The translations under genes and the position numbers were made by a program. Shown piece after piece: positions 42,575 to 53,784 of a stretch of 64,000 bases of DNA. Numbering within the stretch: position 1 is the first letter of the stretch; the number at the start of each line of letters is the position of its first letter. The stretch is from Nocardioides conyzicola (GTDB lineage Bacteria; Actinomycetota; Actinomycetes; Propionibacteriales; Nocardioidaceae): positions 496,001 to 560,000 of the forward strand of contig NZ_BAABKM010000001.1 in the NCBI RefSeq assembly GCF_039543825.1, read 5' to 3'. Below the pieces are notes generated by a model. It worked only from the letters and a program-made list of their open reading frames with translations. It made no database searches and was not told where the DNA came from.

Positions 42575-43336
42575 ATGTCGAAGACCGCACTCGTGACCGG
42601 CCCCACCGCGGGCATCGGGAAGTCCTTCGCCCACCAGCTCGCCGACCAGGGCTACGACCTCGTCCTGGTGGCCCGCGACCGCACCCGCCTCGAGGCCGAG
42701 GCCGCCGAGCTGACCTCGACGTACGACGTCGCGGTGGAGGTGCTGCCGGCCGACCTGGTCGACCGCGAGCAGCTCGCCCTCGTCGAGGCCCGACTCGCCG
42801 ACCGGGACCGCCCGATCGACCTGCTGGTCAACAACGCCGGCTTCGGCCTGAAGAAGCGCTTCCTCGACAACCCCGTCGACGCCGAGCAGGCGATGCTCGA
42901 CGTGCTGGTCACCGCCGTCATGCGGCTCAGCCACGCGGCGCTCGCGCCGATGGCGGAGCGCGGCTCCGGCGGGATCATCAACGTCTCGAGCGTCGCGTCC
43001 TTCCTGCCGCGCGGCAGCTACAGCGCGGCCAAGGCCTGGGTGAACTCGTTCTCGGAGTGGGCCGCCTACGAGTACCGCGACCAGGGCGTCACGATCACCT
43101 GCCTGTGCCCCGGCTTCACCAAGACCGAGTTCCACGAGCGGATGGACGTCTCGCGCGGCTCCGCGCCCGACTTCCTGTGGCTGGACGCCGACGAGCTGGT
43201 GGCCACGGCGCTCAAGGACCACGCGAAGGGGAAGGTCTACTCGATCCCGGGCGGCCAGTACAAGGTGATCACGACCGCCGCCCGGCTGGTCCCGACGCCG
43301 GTGCTCAAGCGCTTCCAGTCGCTGGGCCGTAAGTAA
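42575..43336 (+). CDS. SDR family oxidoreductase
   Basis: A 253-residue classical SDR: TGPTAGIGKSFAHQLA, NNAGFGLKK, NVSSVASFLPRGSYSAAKAWVNS (Ser, YxxxK) and CPGFTKTEFHERM. The C-terminal PGGQYKVITTAARLVPTPVLKRF is that of DltE-like/fatty-acyl reductase-type actinobacterial SDRs. Substrate unknown. It is divergent from parA and its 3' end overlaps the PHP gene by 32 bases. Confidence 0.9.
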   Translation: MSKTALVTGPTAGIGKSFAHQLADQGYDLVLVARDRTRLEAEAAELTSTYDVAVEVLPADLVDREQLALVEARLADRDRPIDLLVNNAGFGLKKRFLDNPVDAEQAMLDVLVTAVMRLSHAALAPMAERGSGGIINVSSVASFLPRGSYSAAKAWVNSFSEWAAYEYRDQGVTITCLCPGFTKTEFHERMDVSRGSAPDFLWLDADELVATALKDHAKGKVYSIPGGQYKVITTAARLVPTPVLKRFQSLGRK

Positions 43337-44201
43337 CGACCGGCGGCACCCGGTCGCTGCGTACGCCGGCGTCGGCAGCCAGCGCCATCAGCCGCTCGTA
43401 CTCCCCCGGGTCCGTGGTGTTGCAGCCCAGGTCGTGGTCGACCTTGCCGTCGCCGTGGTAGTCGCTGGAGCCGGTGGCGACCAGCCCGATGTCCCGTGCC
43501 AACGCACGCAGCCGCGAGCGGGCCGCGGCGTCGTGGTCCTGGTGGTCGACCTCGATGCCGGCGAGCCCGACGGCGTGCAGGTGGGTGAGGGTTGCCTCGT
43601 CGGGCCGGCCCAGGCCGCCCCGCCCCCACGGGTGCGCGATCACCGAGACGCCGCCGGCCTCGGTCACCGCGCGGATCGTGCCCTCCAGCGGCGCGGCATA
43701 GCGGTTGACGTACGCCGACCGGCCGGCCCCGAGGTAGCGGTCGAACGCCTCCGTCCGGTCCCCGACCACGCCCAGGGTGACCAGGGCGTCGGCCACGTGC
43801 GGCCGCCCCGTCGCCGCCGCACCGTGCGACGCCGCTCGTACGTCGTCCGCGCTGATGTCGATCCCGAGCCGGCGCAGCCGGTCCAGCATCTCCGGCACCC
43901 GCGACTCGCGGCCGGCGAGCACCTGCGTCAGCTCGGCGGCCAACGCCGGCGAGGTGGGGTCGGGCAGGTAGGCGAGCAGGTGCACGCTGCGGCCGTGGTG
44001 GATGGTGCTGATCTCCATCCCGGGGACCAGCGTGATGCCGACCTCCTCCGCCGCGGCCGCGGCCTCCGCCCACCCGTCGGCGGTGTCGTGGTCGGTGATC
44101 GCCACGACGTCGAGCCCGGCCCGCGCCGCGGCGCGCACCAGCCCGGCCGGGGTGTCGGTCCCGTCGCTGGCACGCGAGTGCGTGTGCAGGTCGATGCGCA
44201 C
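43305..44201 (-). CDS. PHP domain phosphoesterase
   Basis: A 298-residue PHP-family metal hydrolase: RIDLHTHSRASDGTDTP (first metal site), VAITDHDT, GMEIST, VIAHPWGRGG and GSSDYHGD. It resembles 3',5'-nucleoside bisphosphate phosphatases (RNase AM/YciV type), which act on pAp-like substrates and RNA 5' ends; that subclass assignment is by resemblance. GTG 44201 directly precedes the domain. Confidence 0.88.
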   Translation of the reverse strand: MRIDLHTHSRASDGTDTPAGLVRAAARAGLDVVAITDHDTADGWAEAAAAAEEVGITLVPGMEISTIHHGRSVHLLAYLPDPTSPALAAELTQVLAGRESRVPEMLDRLRRLGIDISADDVRAASHGAAATGRPHVADALVTLGVVGDRTEAFDRYLGAGRSAYVNRYAAPLEGTIRAVTEAGGVSVIAHPWGRGGLGRPDEATLTHLHAVGLAGIEVDHQDHDAAARSRLRALARDIGLVATGSSDYHGDGKVDHDLGCNTTDPGEYERLMALAADAGVRSDRVPPVVTYGPATGSA

Positions 44202-44227
44202 GGCACAACCGTAGGGCGTGCCGGGCG

Positions 44228-44863
44228 TCACCAGCCCGGCCGGTGCCCCCCGAAGGGCAGCTCGACCAGCTGCGGCCCCGCGCTCGAGACGTCGCGCAGG
44301 ATCCAGTCGTCGCGGAAGAGCAGCAGCGCGGAGGCGGGCCGGAGCACGATCCACAGCCAGCGCCCGGAGGCCTCGCCGGCGAGCACCGATCGGTCGAACT
44401 CCCCGTCGTCGCTGCTGGTCGAGATGTCCCAGAGGTTGACCGCCTGGCTCCCGATCCGCACCCGCGCCGACGGCGGTCGCTCGCCGATCTCGAAGCCGGG
44501 GTCCGTGTAGCGGGTGCCCGCGCACCGGGCGCCGAGGCCGGTGCCGGCCTCCTCGGCGACCACCAGCACGTCCACCGGACCGTCCAGCTCGCTGGTGCCC
44601 GAGGTGCACGTCAGCACCGCCGTCGCGCTCCCCGGAGCCGGCGCGACCGCGGCGAAGTCGGTCATCGTCCAGCCCGGGCTCATCGGCCACGGCACGTAGG
44701 TCGGGAAGCCCGCCGAGGTGCGGAGGTGCTCCACGAACCCGTCGTACGACGGCTCCGGCGCGAGCCACAGCGGAGCGGTGACGCCGTGGTCCGGGCACGC
44801 CCACGTGCCGTCGGGCGCCTCGAGGACCGGCGCCGGGCAGCGCACGCAGGTCGCCGTCAGCAT
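44228..44863 (-). CDS. Conserved actinobacterial protein with zinc ribbon (DUF6758-like)
   Basis: A 211-residue protein. The N-terminus forms a zinc ribbon (CVRCPAPVLEAPDGTWACPDHG), followed by PSYDGFVEHLRTSAGFPTYVPWPM and a core with SVLAGEASGRWLWIVLRPASA near the end. It matches a family conserved beside PHP genes in actinobacteria, with no known function. Only 26 bases separate it from the PHP gene on the same strand. Confidence 0.75.
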   Translation of the reverse strand: MLTATCVRCPAPVLEAPDGTWACPDHGVTAPLWLAPEPSYDGFVEHLRTSAGFPTYVPWPMSPGWTMTDFAAVAPAPGSATAVLTCTSGTSELDGPVDVLVVAEEAGTGLGARCAGTRYTDPGFEIGERPPSARVRIGSQAVNLWDISTSSDDGEFDRSVLAGEASGRWLWIVLRPASALLLFRDDWILRDVSSAGPQLVELPFGGHRPGW

Positions 44864-44911
44864 GGGACAACGGTGCGGACGACCGCCCCGGTCGTCAAGG
44901 GTGGGGCCGGC

Positions 44912-45439
44912 CTAGAACCCGATGCGGGGGCCAGCCGACTCGCTGCGCACGACCTGGCCCTTCTTCTCGGCACTGGTGCGGAGCTCGGCCTGGAAGGTCC
45001 GCATCCGGGCCTGCAGCACGAGGTCGCCGACCGCCAGGATGCGGACGGCGAGCAGGCCGGCGTTGCGCGCACCGCCGATGGCGACCGTGGCGACGGGCAC
45101 GCCGGCCGGCATCTGCACGATCGAGAGCAGCGAGTCCATGCCGTCGAGGTACTTGAGCGGCACTGGTACGCCGATCACCGGCAGCGGGGTCACCGACGCG
45201 AGCATCCCGGGCAGGTGGGCCGCACCGCCGGCACCGGCGATGATCACCGACAGCCCGCGGTCCGCGGCCGAGCGGCCGTACTCGAGCATCTCCTCGGGCA
45301 TCCGGTGCGCAGACGTCACGTCGGCCTCGAAGGCGACGTCGAACTCCGCCAACGCCTCGGCGGCCAGCTTCATCACCGGCCAGTCCGAGTCCGAGCCCAT
45401 CACGATGCCCACACGAGCGGCTGCCTCAGGCATGGTCAC
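44912..45439 (-). CDS. purE: N5-carboxyaminoimidazole ribonucleotide mutase PurE
   Basis: A 175-residue Pur[35 protein letters not shown] with the active-site His, and [18 protein letters not shown]. It converts N5-CAIR to CAIR in purine synthesis. The C-terminal tail is slightly longer than usual. Start GTG 45439 overlaps the purK stop; ATG 45433 is two codons later. Confidence 0.96.
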   Translation of the reverse strand: MTMPEAAARVGIVMGSDSDWPVMKLAAEALAEFDVAFEADVTSAHRMPEEMLEYGRSAADRGLSVIIAGAGGAAHLPGMLASVTPLPVIGVPVPLKYLDGMDSLLSIVQMPAGVPVATVAIGGARNAGLLAVRILAVGDLVLQARMRTFQAELRTSAEKKGQVVRSESAGPRIGF

Positions 45440-46608
45440 TCACTCTCGTTTCCCAGGTCGCCCCGGAACCACGCGGCCGCGTGCCGGGCTCGTTCGAGAC
45501 ACTCGTCCAGGTCGTCGCCGTAGGCGTTGACGTGGCCGACCTTGCGTCCCGGACGGAGGTCCTTGCCGTACAGGTGCACCCGGAGGTGCGGGTCGCGCGC
45601 CAGGGCGTGCGGGTAGCCGTCGTACAGGCGCCCGACGCTCGCGTCGGGACCGCCGAGGATGTTGACCATCACGGTCCAGCGCGCCCGCGGCGCCGGGGAG
45701 CCGAGCGGCAGGTCGAGCACGGCGCGCAGGTGGTTCTCGAACTGCGACGTCACCGCGCCGTCCTGGGTCCAGTGCCCGGTGTTGTGCGGGCGCATCGCGA
45801 GCTCGTTGACGAGCACCCGGCCGTCGTTGGTCTCGAACAGCTCGACGGCCAGCACGCCGGTGACGTCGAGCTCGCCGGCGACCCGCAGCGCGATCTCCTG
45901 CGCCTGGCCGGCGAGCGCGGGGTCGAGGTCGGGCGCGGGCGCGACGACCTCGTGGCAGATGCCGTCCTTCTGGGTCGAGGCGACGACGGGGTACGCCGCG
46001 GCCTGGCCGCTCGGCGACCGCACGACCAGGGCGGACAGCTCGCGCCGGAAGTCGACCAGCTCCTCCGCGAGCAGGCGTACGCCGGTCGCGTCGGCCGCGG
46101 CGAAGGCGTCCGCGCAGTCCTCGACCGAGCGGACGAACCACACGCCCTTGCCGTCGTACCCGCCCCGCGTCGTCTTGACCACGCACGGGAAGCCGAACGC
46201 CTCGACGTCGGCGAGCGTCGCGACGATGGCGTTGCGGGGACAGGGGACGCCGAGCTCGGCCAGCCGCTCGCGCATCACGCCCTTGTCCTGGGCGTGCACG
46301 AGGGCGTCCGGACCCGGGCGTACGGCGACGCCGTCGGCCTCCAGCGCGTGCAGGTGCTCGGTCGGGACGTGCTCGTGGTCGAAGGTGACCACCGGGCAGC
46401 CGGCGGTCACGGCGCGCAGGGTGGCGAGGTCGCGGTAGTCACCGACCTGGTGGTCCGGGATGACCTGGGCCGCCGAGACCCCCTCGGCCTCGGCCAGCAA
46501 CCGGAGCGGCAGCCCCATCGCGGCGGCCGGCTCGGCCATCATCCGGGCCAGCTGGCCGCCGCCGATGACGGCGAGCGTGGGCGCGTGGGTGGGGTCGGGC
46601 GCAGGCAC
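45436..46608 (-). CDS. purK: 5-(carboxyamino)imidazole ribonucleotide synthase PurK
   Basis: A 390-residue ATP-grasp ligase making N5-CAIR from AIR, bicarbonate and [21 protein letters not shown] starts it; [17 protein letters not shown] binds ATP and [36 protein letters not shown] form the metal and substrate site. It feeds PurE, encoded next with a four-base overlap. Confidence 0.96.
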   Translation of the reverse strand: MPAPDPTHAPTLAVIGGGQLARMMAEPAAAMGLPLRLLAEAEGVSAAQVIPDHQVGDYRDLATLRAVTAGCPVVTFDHEHVPTEHLHALEADGVAVRPGPDALVHAQDKGVMRERLAELGVPCPRNAIVATLADVEAFGFPCVVKTTRGGYDGKGVWFVRSVEDCADAFAAADATGVRLLAEELVDFRRELSALVVRSPSGQAAAYPVVASTQKDGICHEVVAPAPDLDPALAGQAQEIALRVAGELDVTGVLAVELFETNDGRVLVNELAMRPHNTGHWTQDGAVTSQFENHLRAVLDLPLGSPAPRARWTVMVNILGGPDASVGRLYDGYPHALARDPHLRVHLYGKDLRPGRKVGHVNAYGDDLDECLERARHAAAWFRGDLGNESE

Positions 46609-46629
46609 GCGCCCACAGTAGTGGGGCTG

Positions 46630-46950
46630 CTACGACTGGCGGCTGCGCAGGTCCTCGGTCTCGAACCGGAGGCCCTGGCCGCGGATGGTCGTGATCAGGT
46701 GCGGCTGCCGGCTGTCGTCACCGAGCTTGCGGCGCACCCACCCCAGGTGCACGTCGATGGTCTTCGACGAGGTCCAGAACGTCGTGTGCCAGACCTCGCG
46801 CATCAGGTCGTCCCGGCTGACGATCCGCCCCGCCTGGGTCATCAGGGCGTGCACCAGGTCGAACTCCTTGCGCGACAGCACGATCTCCTCGTCCCCGCGC
46901 CACGCACGACGTTCCTCGGGATCGAGCTTGATCTCCTGCACCTCGATCAT
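46630..46950 (-). CDS. Stand-alone OmpR/PhoB-type winged-helix protein
   Basis: A 106-residue DNA-binding domain: IVLSRKEFDLVHALMTQAGRIVSRDDLMREVW followed by SSKTIDVHLGWVRRKLGDD and TIRGQGLRFE, the full winged helix of response regulators. No receiver domain precedes it; the frame starts at ATG 46950 with the domain. It may act constitutively or be controlled by another protein. It lies just downstream of a divergent-looking spacer before purK. Confidence 0.88.
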   Translation of the reverse strand: MIEVQEIKLDPEERRAWRGDEEIVLSRKEFDLVHALMTQAGRIVSRDDLMREVWHTTFWTSSKTIDVHLGWVRRKLGDDSRQPHLITTIRGQGLRFETEDLRSRQS

Positions 46951-47030
46951 CCGCCCACCGTAAGAAGGTGACGCGTGTCACGTGGGCAAATGCGAGAAAA
47001 ATCTAGGCCCGACCCCGACGGCCCAGGGCT

Positions 47031-48050
47031 CTAGGCCCGGCGCACGGTCAGCGGCTCCACGATGCCGAACCCGCGCACCGGCCGGGCAGGCAGCCGCCGG
47101 GTCTCGAACTCGTCGTCGGGCAGCAGCTCCGCGGTGGCCGCGTCGATGATGATCCGGTTGCGACGGGCGACCGCGGTCAGCCGGGCGGCGAGGTTGACAG
47201 GCGGCCCGAAGACGTCACCGAGCCGCATCACGACCGGACCGCTGGCGAGGCCGAGCCGGACGTCGGGCATCCGGGCATCGCGGCCGACGACGTTGATGAT
47301 CCCCTCGGCGATGTCGTAGGCGCGGATCGGGTCGTCGCTGACGAAGAGCACCGAGTCGCCGATGCTCTTGATGATGCGGCCGCCCTGGGTGGTGACGACA
47401 TCGGCGCACCGGGACTCGAAGAGCTCGACCAGGTCGCCGATCTTCTCCTCGGTCATCCGGTTGGACAGGGCCGTGAAGCTGACGATGTCGGCGAAACCCA
47501 CCGTCAGCTGGACGGTGTTGAGGTCCTCCTCGTTGGACCGCATCGCCTCGACGCGGGCCACCGCGGCCGCGAGGTGCCGGCGCCACACGTAGATCAGCAG
47601 GTCCTCGAAGGGGCCCTTGATCTGCTCGATCAGGTGCAGGGCGGAGCCGGTCCGGCCGTTGTCGTTGGCGGGGTCGGCGGCGAGCTCGTCCACCCGCGAG
47701 ACCAGCGTCGACACCTCCCAGTCGGCGAGCCGGGCCATGGTCTGGCCGACCGCCCGGGTCAGGTTGACCGCCAGGTCGAAGTCGATCAGGTCCGCGCGGA
47801 CGGCGCTGATCATCGTGGTCAGCGCCTCGGTGTCGGCGTCCGTGTAAGCGTTCTCGAGGCCGTGCTCGGGGAAGCCGAGCGCACGCCAGAGCCGACGAGC
47901 CTCCTCCAGCGTCACGCCGGTGGCCGCGGCGACCTGCTTGGCGTTGAACTCGGGCGTCTCCCCGAGGATCGCCCGCTCGAGGTCTCCCGGACCCGGCTGG
48001 GGGTCGGGCAGAGGATCAGGCTCCGTCGTCATGTCCTGCCGCGGGGTCAT
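47031..48050 (-). CDS. Adenylate/guanylate cyclase domain protein
   Basis: A 339-residue protein with a helical N-terminal domain (EFNAKQVAAATGVTLEEARRLWRALGFPE, MerR-like) and a class III cyclase domain from about residue 175: VGFADIVSFTALSNRMTEEKI, GRIIKSIGDSVLFV and VRLGLASGPVVMRLGDVFGPPVNLAARL. The two metal Asp positions are present (FADIVSF, IGDSVLF). It may make cAMP. ATG 48050 has AGAAG upstream; ATG 48032 is an alternative. Its start overlaps the end of the PH-domain gene. Confidence 0.9.
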   Translation of the reverse strand: MTPRQDMTTEPDPLPDPQPGPGDLERAILGETPEFNAKQVAAATGVTLEEARRLWRALGFPEHGLENAYTDADTEALTTMISAVRADLIDFDLAVNLTRAVGQTMARLADWEVSTLVSRVDELAADPANDNGRTGSALHLIEQIKGPFEDLLIYVWRRHLAAAVARVEAMRSNEEDLNTVQLTVGFADIVSFTALSNRMTEEKIGDLVELFESRCADVVTTQGGRIIKSIGDSVLFVSDDPIRAYDIAEGIINVVGRDARMPDVRLGLASGPVVMRLGDVFGPPVNLAARLTAVARRNRIIIDAATAELLPDDEFETRRLPARPVRGFGIVEPLTVRRA

Positions 48051-48537
48051 GGATCTTCTGCAGCATCAGGTTGAGCGTCCGCTGGGTCTCCTCGACGCGC
48101 GGGATGTCGTGCAGCTTGATCGTGCCGTGCGTGCTCGCGTCGGAGATCAGCAGCGTCCCGCAGCCGAGCAGCCGGTCGATCGGCCCGAACTCGTACGCGA
48201 TGTCGCTGATCCGGGCCAGCGGCATGTCGTGCCCGCGGCGGACGATGACGCCGGTGCGGGTGATCAGGCGGCGGTCCGTGAACGTGTACGTCGCGGTCGC
48301 CCAGATGATCAGCGGCCGCAGCACGAACCAGATGATCCCGACGGCGACCAGCACCCAGAGCGCGAGGGTCGTGATGTGCTGGGCGTCGGAGTCCTGGTCG
48401 AGCTTCACCTGCCCGAAGGTCCCGATCGCGAGCAGCAGGACCAGCGCGAAGATCGGGAGGATCAGTGCCTTGACGTGTGTGCGCGTGTCGACGACGACTT
48501 TCTCGCCCTCGTTCAGCAGCTTCGGTGAGATGGCCAC
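48016..48537 (-). CDS. PH domain-containing membrane protein
   Basis: A 173-residue protein with two membrane helices (ALILPIFALVLLLAIGTFG and ITTLALWVLVAVGIIWFVLRP) followed by a bacterial PH-like (DUF304) domain: YTFTDRRLITRTGVIVRRGHDMPLARISDIAYEFGPIDRLLGCGTLLI. Homologues sit beside birA and accD5 in mycobacteria. Function unknown, possibly membrane assembly. Confidence 0.9.
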   Translation of the reverse strand: MAISPKLLNEGEKVVVDTRTHVKALILPIFALVLLLAIGTFGQVKLDQDSDAQHITTLALWVLVAVGIIWFVLRPLIIWATATYTFTDRRLITRTGVIVRRGHDMPLARISDIAYEFGPIDRLLGCGTLLISDASTHGTIKLHDIPRVEETQRTLNLMLQKIHDPAAGHDDGA

Positions 48538-48549
48538 GAAGGGATCATG

Positions 48550-49356
48550 TCACCGATCGACGGCGCGCACGTGGACAACGTCACCCGCGCCGACGACGGT
48601 GTCGCCGCCGGGTCCGGCGACCACCAGCCGGCCGCCGGGGTCCACTCCGGTCGCCCGGCCGGTCAGCACGGCGTCGCCCGGCAGCTCGACCCGCACGTCG
48701 CGCCCGACCGTCACGCAGGCCGCGGCGTACGCCGTCCGCAGCTCGTCGGTCGCCCGGTCCCCGCCGGCCTGCCAGGCGTCGTACGCCTCCCGCAGCGCGC
48801 GGAGCAGCACGACGAGCAGGGCGGTCCGGTCCGGCTCGGCCCCGGACTCGATCGCCAGCGAGGTCGCGGTCGGCACAGGCAGGTCCGCCACGGTCAGGCT
48901 GACGTTGATGCCGATGCCGACAATCGCGGCCGGACCGTCGGGGGTCTCGACACGCTCGACCAGGATGCCGACGAGCTTGCGGTCGCCGATCAGCACGTCG
49001 TTGGGCCACTTCACGCCCGCGTCGTACCCCTCGGCGCGCAGCGTGCTGGCGACCGTCAGGCCGGTGAGCAGCGGCAGCCACGGCCAGTGGGCGAGCGGGA
49101 CCGTCGGCCGCAGCACCAGCGAGAACACCAGCGAGGAGCGCGGGGGCGCCTCCCAGGTCCGGTCGAGCCGGCCGCGTGCGGCGGTCTGGTGCTCGGCCAC
49201 GACGACCAGGCCCTCGGCCGCGCCCGCCCGCGCTCGCTCCGCGCCGACCGCGTTGGTGGAGGTGGTCGTCTCGAGCAGCTCCACGACCAGGTCGGGGGCC
49301 AGCGCGGCGAGCGGCGCGGGATCGAGTGAGATGCGTCGCATCGACGGGGAGGTCAC
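48550..49356 (-). CDS. birA: Biotin--[acetyl-CoA-carboxylase] ligase BirA
   Basis: About 268 residues of a biotin protein ligase without the N-terminal DNA-binding domain. The catalytic motif is [23 protein letters not shown], then [20 protein letters not shown] and GIGINVSL; the C-terminal SH3-like part has [16 protein letters not shown]. It attaches biotin to the carboxyl-carrier subunit of acyl-CoA carboxylases. GTG 49356 was chosen; ATG 49341 is five codons later. It is divergent from the acyl-CoA carboxylase beta gene, its expected partner pathway. Confidence 0.93.
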   Translation of the reverse strand: MTSPSMRRISLDPAPLAALAPDLVVELLETTTSTNAVGAERARAGAAEGLVVVAEHQTAARGRLDRTWEAPPRSSLVFSLVLRPTVPLAHWPWLPLLTGLTVASTLRAEGYDAGVKWPNDVLIGDRKLVGILVERVETPDGPAAIVGIGINVSLTVADLPVPTATSLAIESGAEPDRTALLVVLLRALREAYDAWQAGGDRATDELRTAYAAACVTVGRDVRVELPGDAVLTGRATGVDPGGRLVVAGPGGDTVVGAGDVVHVRAVDR

Positions 49357-49407
49357 GGGCACTACATTGACCCACGGTCCCAACCGCACGCGAACGAGGA
49401 GCCCCAG

Positions 49408-51027
<1,620 letters not shown>

Positions 51028-51098
51028 CCAGCAACAGCAACCCCGGGGGAAGTGCGCCGAAGCGGACCGTAGGACGAAAGGAAAGGGCGAGCGAAGAG

Positions 51099-51353
51099 AT
51101 GCCACAGACCACCGCAGGTGAAGAGGCAGCGACAACCGCTGAGACCAGTCCCACTCCCCCCGCCCTCCGCATCATCAACGCGGACGCGACCCCGGAGGAG
51201 GTGGCGGCGATCGTGGCGGTGTTCAGCGCCCTGCAGTCGGCACCGGCACCGGAGCCCCGCCGTACGCCGGAGTGGTCGGCGCCCCACCGCACGATGCGCC
51301 GTACGCTCCCGCACGGCCCGGGCGGATGGCGCTCCAGCAGCCTCCCGCGGTGA
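51099..51353 (+). CDS. Acyl-CoA carboxylase epsilon subunit
   Basis: An 84-residue AccE-type protein. After a short acidic start, LRIINADATPEEVAAIVAVFSALQS and W.SAPHRTMR..LPHGPGGWRSSSLPR match the small actinobacterial epsilon subunits that hold the alpha-beta complex together. It follows the beta gene by 71 bases, the fixed gene order in the class. Confidence 0.88.
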   Translation: MPQTTAGEEAATTAETSPTPPALRIINADATPEEVAAIVAVFSALQSAPAPEPRRTPEWSAPHRTMRRTLPHGPGGWRSSSLPR

Positions 51354-51507
51354 GGAAGCCTCGCTGATCGTGACCGGGAGCACACTCCTGGCACATACTT
51401 AGGGAGATCTTTGAGGTTTTCGGTGGGGCGACTTGAGACGCGGTCCCCAGACTGGAAGCACACGGGGTAGCCGCATCGGGCGGCACCTCCAGCGCGAAGG
51501 GGACACG

Positions 51508-52986
51508 GTGGACGTCAACGACATGGGGACGCAGTACGGAGCTGCTCCGGCTGCTCCCGCCGATCCGTACCTCCGCGTGGCCGACCCGGACCTGGCCGCC
51601 TACGAGCACCAGTACCAGGAGGAGGTCGACGAGCTCCCCACCTACCGGCCCACCGTCGGGTGCATCATCCCTGCGTACAACGAGGCCGAGACGATCGCCG
51701 GCGTGCTGGACTCGCTGCTCCAGCAGACCCGGCTCCCCGACGTCATCCACCTCGTCGTCAACAACACCTCCGACGACTCCGTCGAGATCGCCAGCCACTA
51801 CGCCGGCCCGCACAAGCGGATGACGGCCAAGGGCGAGCAGGAGACGGTGATCTACGTCCACGACATCGGGAAGAACCCCGAGAAGAAGGTCGGGGCGCTC
51901 AACTACGGCTACTCGCTCGTCGAGCACATGGACTACCTGCTCGGCGTCGACGGCGACACCACGCCCGAGCCGGACGCCATCGAGTGGCTCGTCGACGAGA
52001 TCTCCAGCGACGACCGGATCGGCGGCATCTCCGCGATCTACTCCATCGACGACAGCGCCCTCGACGGCTGGATGGCGAAGTTCCTGATCGCCGGCCAGCG
52101 CGCGCAGTTCTCGGCGTTCAACATGCAGAACCTGCTCAAGGGCCGCAACATGGCGGTCCTCGGCGGGCAGTTCTCGATGTTCTCGACCCAGGCCCTGCGC
52201 GACGTCCTCCGCGACAGCCACCAGCGCACCCCGTGGGTCAGCGACAGCGAGGTCGAGGACTCGCTCCTGTCGCTCCAGATCAAGAGCGCCGGCTACCTCA
52301 CCAAGATCAGCGCCCGGGCCCGCGCCCACGTGGGCGGCATGGACACGCTCCGCTCGCTGGACGCCCAGCAGGTCAAGTGGAACTTCGGCGCCATCGACCT
52401 GATGTGGCCCGGCCAGCGCGGCGACACGAAGGGCCAGCCCTTCCACCCCAACCTGCGGCTGCGCTGGTTCGAGCACCTGTCGATGGTCATCAACATCACC
52501 TCCCGGGTGCTGTTCGTGCTGCTGCTCGCCGGCTCCCTCAACATCCACGCGTTCGTCTTCAGCGCCTGGTGGGTGATCCCGCCGCTGGCCTCGATCTGGC
52601 TGAACTTCCGGGTCGCGCGCTCCATGGAGTTCGCCAACAGACGTGACTATCTGTTCTCGCTGCTGCTCATCCCGGCGGAGACCTACATGGTCATCCGGAT
52701 GGGCCACTTCATCCGCGCGTGGCTGAAGTTCTTCAGCCGCCAGCAGACCGACAACTGGGCGGCGCAGGCCAAGGCCGAGCGTGGCAAGGGCATCGCCTGG
52801 CTCTACCCGTTCGTCGCGTTCTTCTTCATCCTGGTCGTCTTCATGGCCGTCTGGGTGCAGCTCCCGATCGGCCTCCGCTCCGACATCCTGGCCGTCAGCT
52901 GGCCGATCCTCGGCGTCATCACCGTGCTCCAGACCGCGTGGATGTTCGTCAAGGCCATGAAGCGCTACCGCGGCTTCAAGGCATGA
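51508..52986 (+). CDS. Family 2 glycosyltransferase with C-terminal membrane domain
   Basis: A 492-residue processive-type GT2. The GT-A domain has TVGCIIPAYNEAETIAGVLDSLLQQ, LLGVDGDTTPEPDAIEWL (DxD) and VSDSEVEDSLLSLQIKSAG (catalytic ED), with QVKWNFGA in place of the QxxRW motif. Four membrane helices follow (RVLFVLLLAGSLN, WWVIPPLASIWLN, FAFFFILVVFMAVW-like VAFFFILVVFMAVW, VITVLQTAWMFVK). It should extend or export a polysaccharide at the membrane. GTG 51508 is preceded by GAAGGGG. The next gene, a lipoprotein, follows closely. Confidence 0.85.
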   Translation: MDVNDMGTQYGAAPAAPADPYLRVADPDLAAYEHQYQEEVDELPTYRPTVGCIIPAYNEAETIAGVLDSLLQQTRLPDVIHLVVNNTSDDSVEIASHYAGPHKRMTAKGEQETVIYVHDIGKNPEKKVGALNYGYSLVEHMDYLLGVDGDTTPEPDAIEWLVDEISSDDRIGGISAIYSIDDSALDGWMAKFLIAGQRAQFSAFNMQNLLKGRNMAVLGGQFSMFSTQALRDVLRDSHQRTPWVSDSEVEDSLLSLQIKSAGYLTKISARARAHVGGMDTLRSLDAQQVKWNFGAIDLMWPGQRGDTKGQPFHPNLRLRWFEHLSMVINITSRVLFVLLLAGSLNIHAFVFSAWWVIPPLASIWLNFRVARSMEFANRRDYLFSLLLIPAETYMVIRMGHFIRAWLKFFSRQQTDNWAAQAKAERGKGIAWLYPFVAFFFILVVFMAVWVQLPIGLRSDILAVSWPILGVITVLQTAWMFVKAMKRYRGFKA

Positions 52987-53036
52987 CCCGCCGCCGTACG
53001 ACGTCCGCCCCCACCACCGACTCCCAGGAGACCCCC

Positions 53037-53768
53037 ATGACCCGCACCCGACCGCGCCTCCGCGGCCTCGCCGGCGTCCTGAGCGCCGCGCTGGTCCTCA
53101 CGGCGCTCTCCGGCTGCTCGGTCATCGACGGCCTCACCGGCAACGACGCCGACCCCGCCACGACACCCACCGCCTCGCCGACGGCCTCCGAGACGCCGTA
53201 CGACTCGGAGTTCACCCGCGACGGGACGTTCCAGTCGCACATCGAGATGAACGGCGTCGACTTCGTCTACACGCTCTACCCGACCAAGGCGACCCCGCGG
53301 ACCAACGAGTGGTACCCGAAGGGCAAGAAGTACTTCACCTTCACGTTCCAGGCCTACGACCTCGACCGTGACCTCCGCGACCCGTTCAAGACCAAGCGCA
53401 AGGTCTACCTCGACCGCATCAAGGTCACCTCGACGGTCAAGACCTCCGACGGCACGAACGACGAGACGCCGTACGAGCTCAACGAGATCGCGAAGGAGGT
53501 CACCTTCGACCCGCAGCCGCTGTCGACCTCGCGCGGCATGCTCATCACCTCGCCGAAGGGCGCCTTCGAGCTCCGCAACCAGGTCATCCAGCCGACCGCC
53601 GCCGACACCGTCGGCATCGACCTGACCTTCAGCGCGACGGTGTACGTCGAGCGCCGGGCCGGGTCGGGCACCTTCGAGAAGAAGACCATCCGGCAGCGGG
53701 TCCCGATCGCGATCTTCGCGTCGGACAAGACCACCGAGGCCCAGGACATCCCGATCGACGCCAACTGA
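53037..53768 (+). CDS. Lipoprotein of unknown function
   Basis: A 243-residue predicted lipoprotein. The signal peptide (MTRTRPRLRGLAGVLSAALV, then LTALSGC) ends with the lipobox Leu-Ser-Gly-Cys; the mature protein begins after a Thr/Ser/Pro-rich linker and is beta-rich. An AGGAG six bases before ATG 53037 fixes the start; an in-frame ATG at 52983 overlaps the glycosyltransferase stop but has no ribosome site. Cotranscribed with the glycosyltransferase, so a role in the same surface polymer is likely. Confidence 0.85.
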   Translation: MTRTRPRLRGLAGVLSAALVLTALSGCSVIDGLTGNDADPATTPTASPTASETPYDSEFTRDGTFQSHIEMNGVDFVYTLYPTKATPRTNEWYPKGKKYFTFTFQAYDLDRDLRDPFKTKRKVYLDRIKVTSTVKTSDGTNDETPYELNEIAKEVTFDPQPLSTSRGMLITSPKGAFELRNQVIQPTAADTVGIDLTFSATVYVERRAGSGTFEKKTIRQRVPIAIFASDKTTEAQDIPIDAN

Positions 53769-53784
53769 CCCGGCGAACGCCCAC

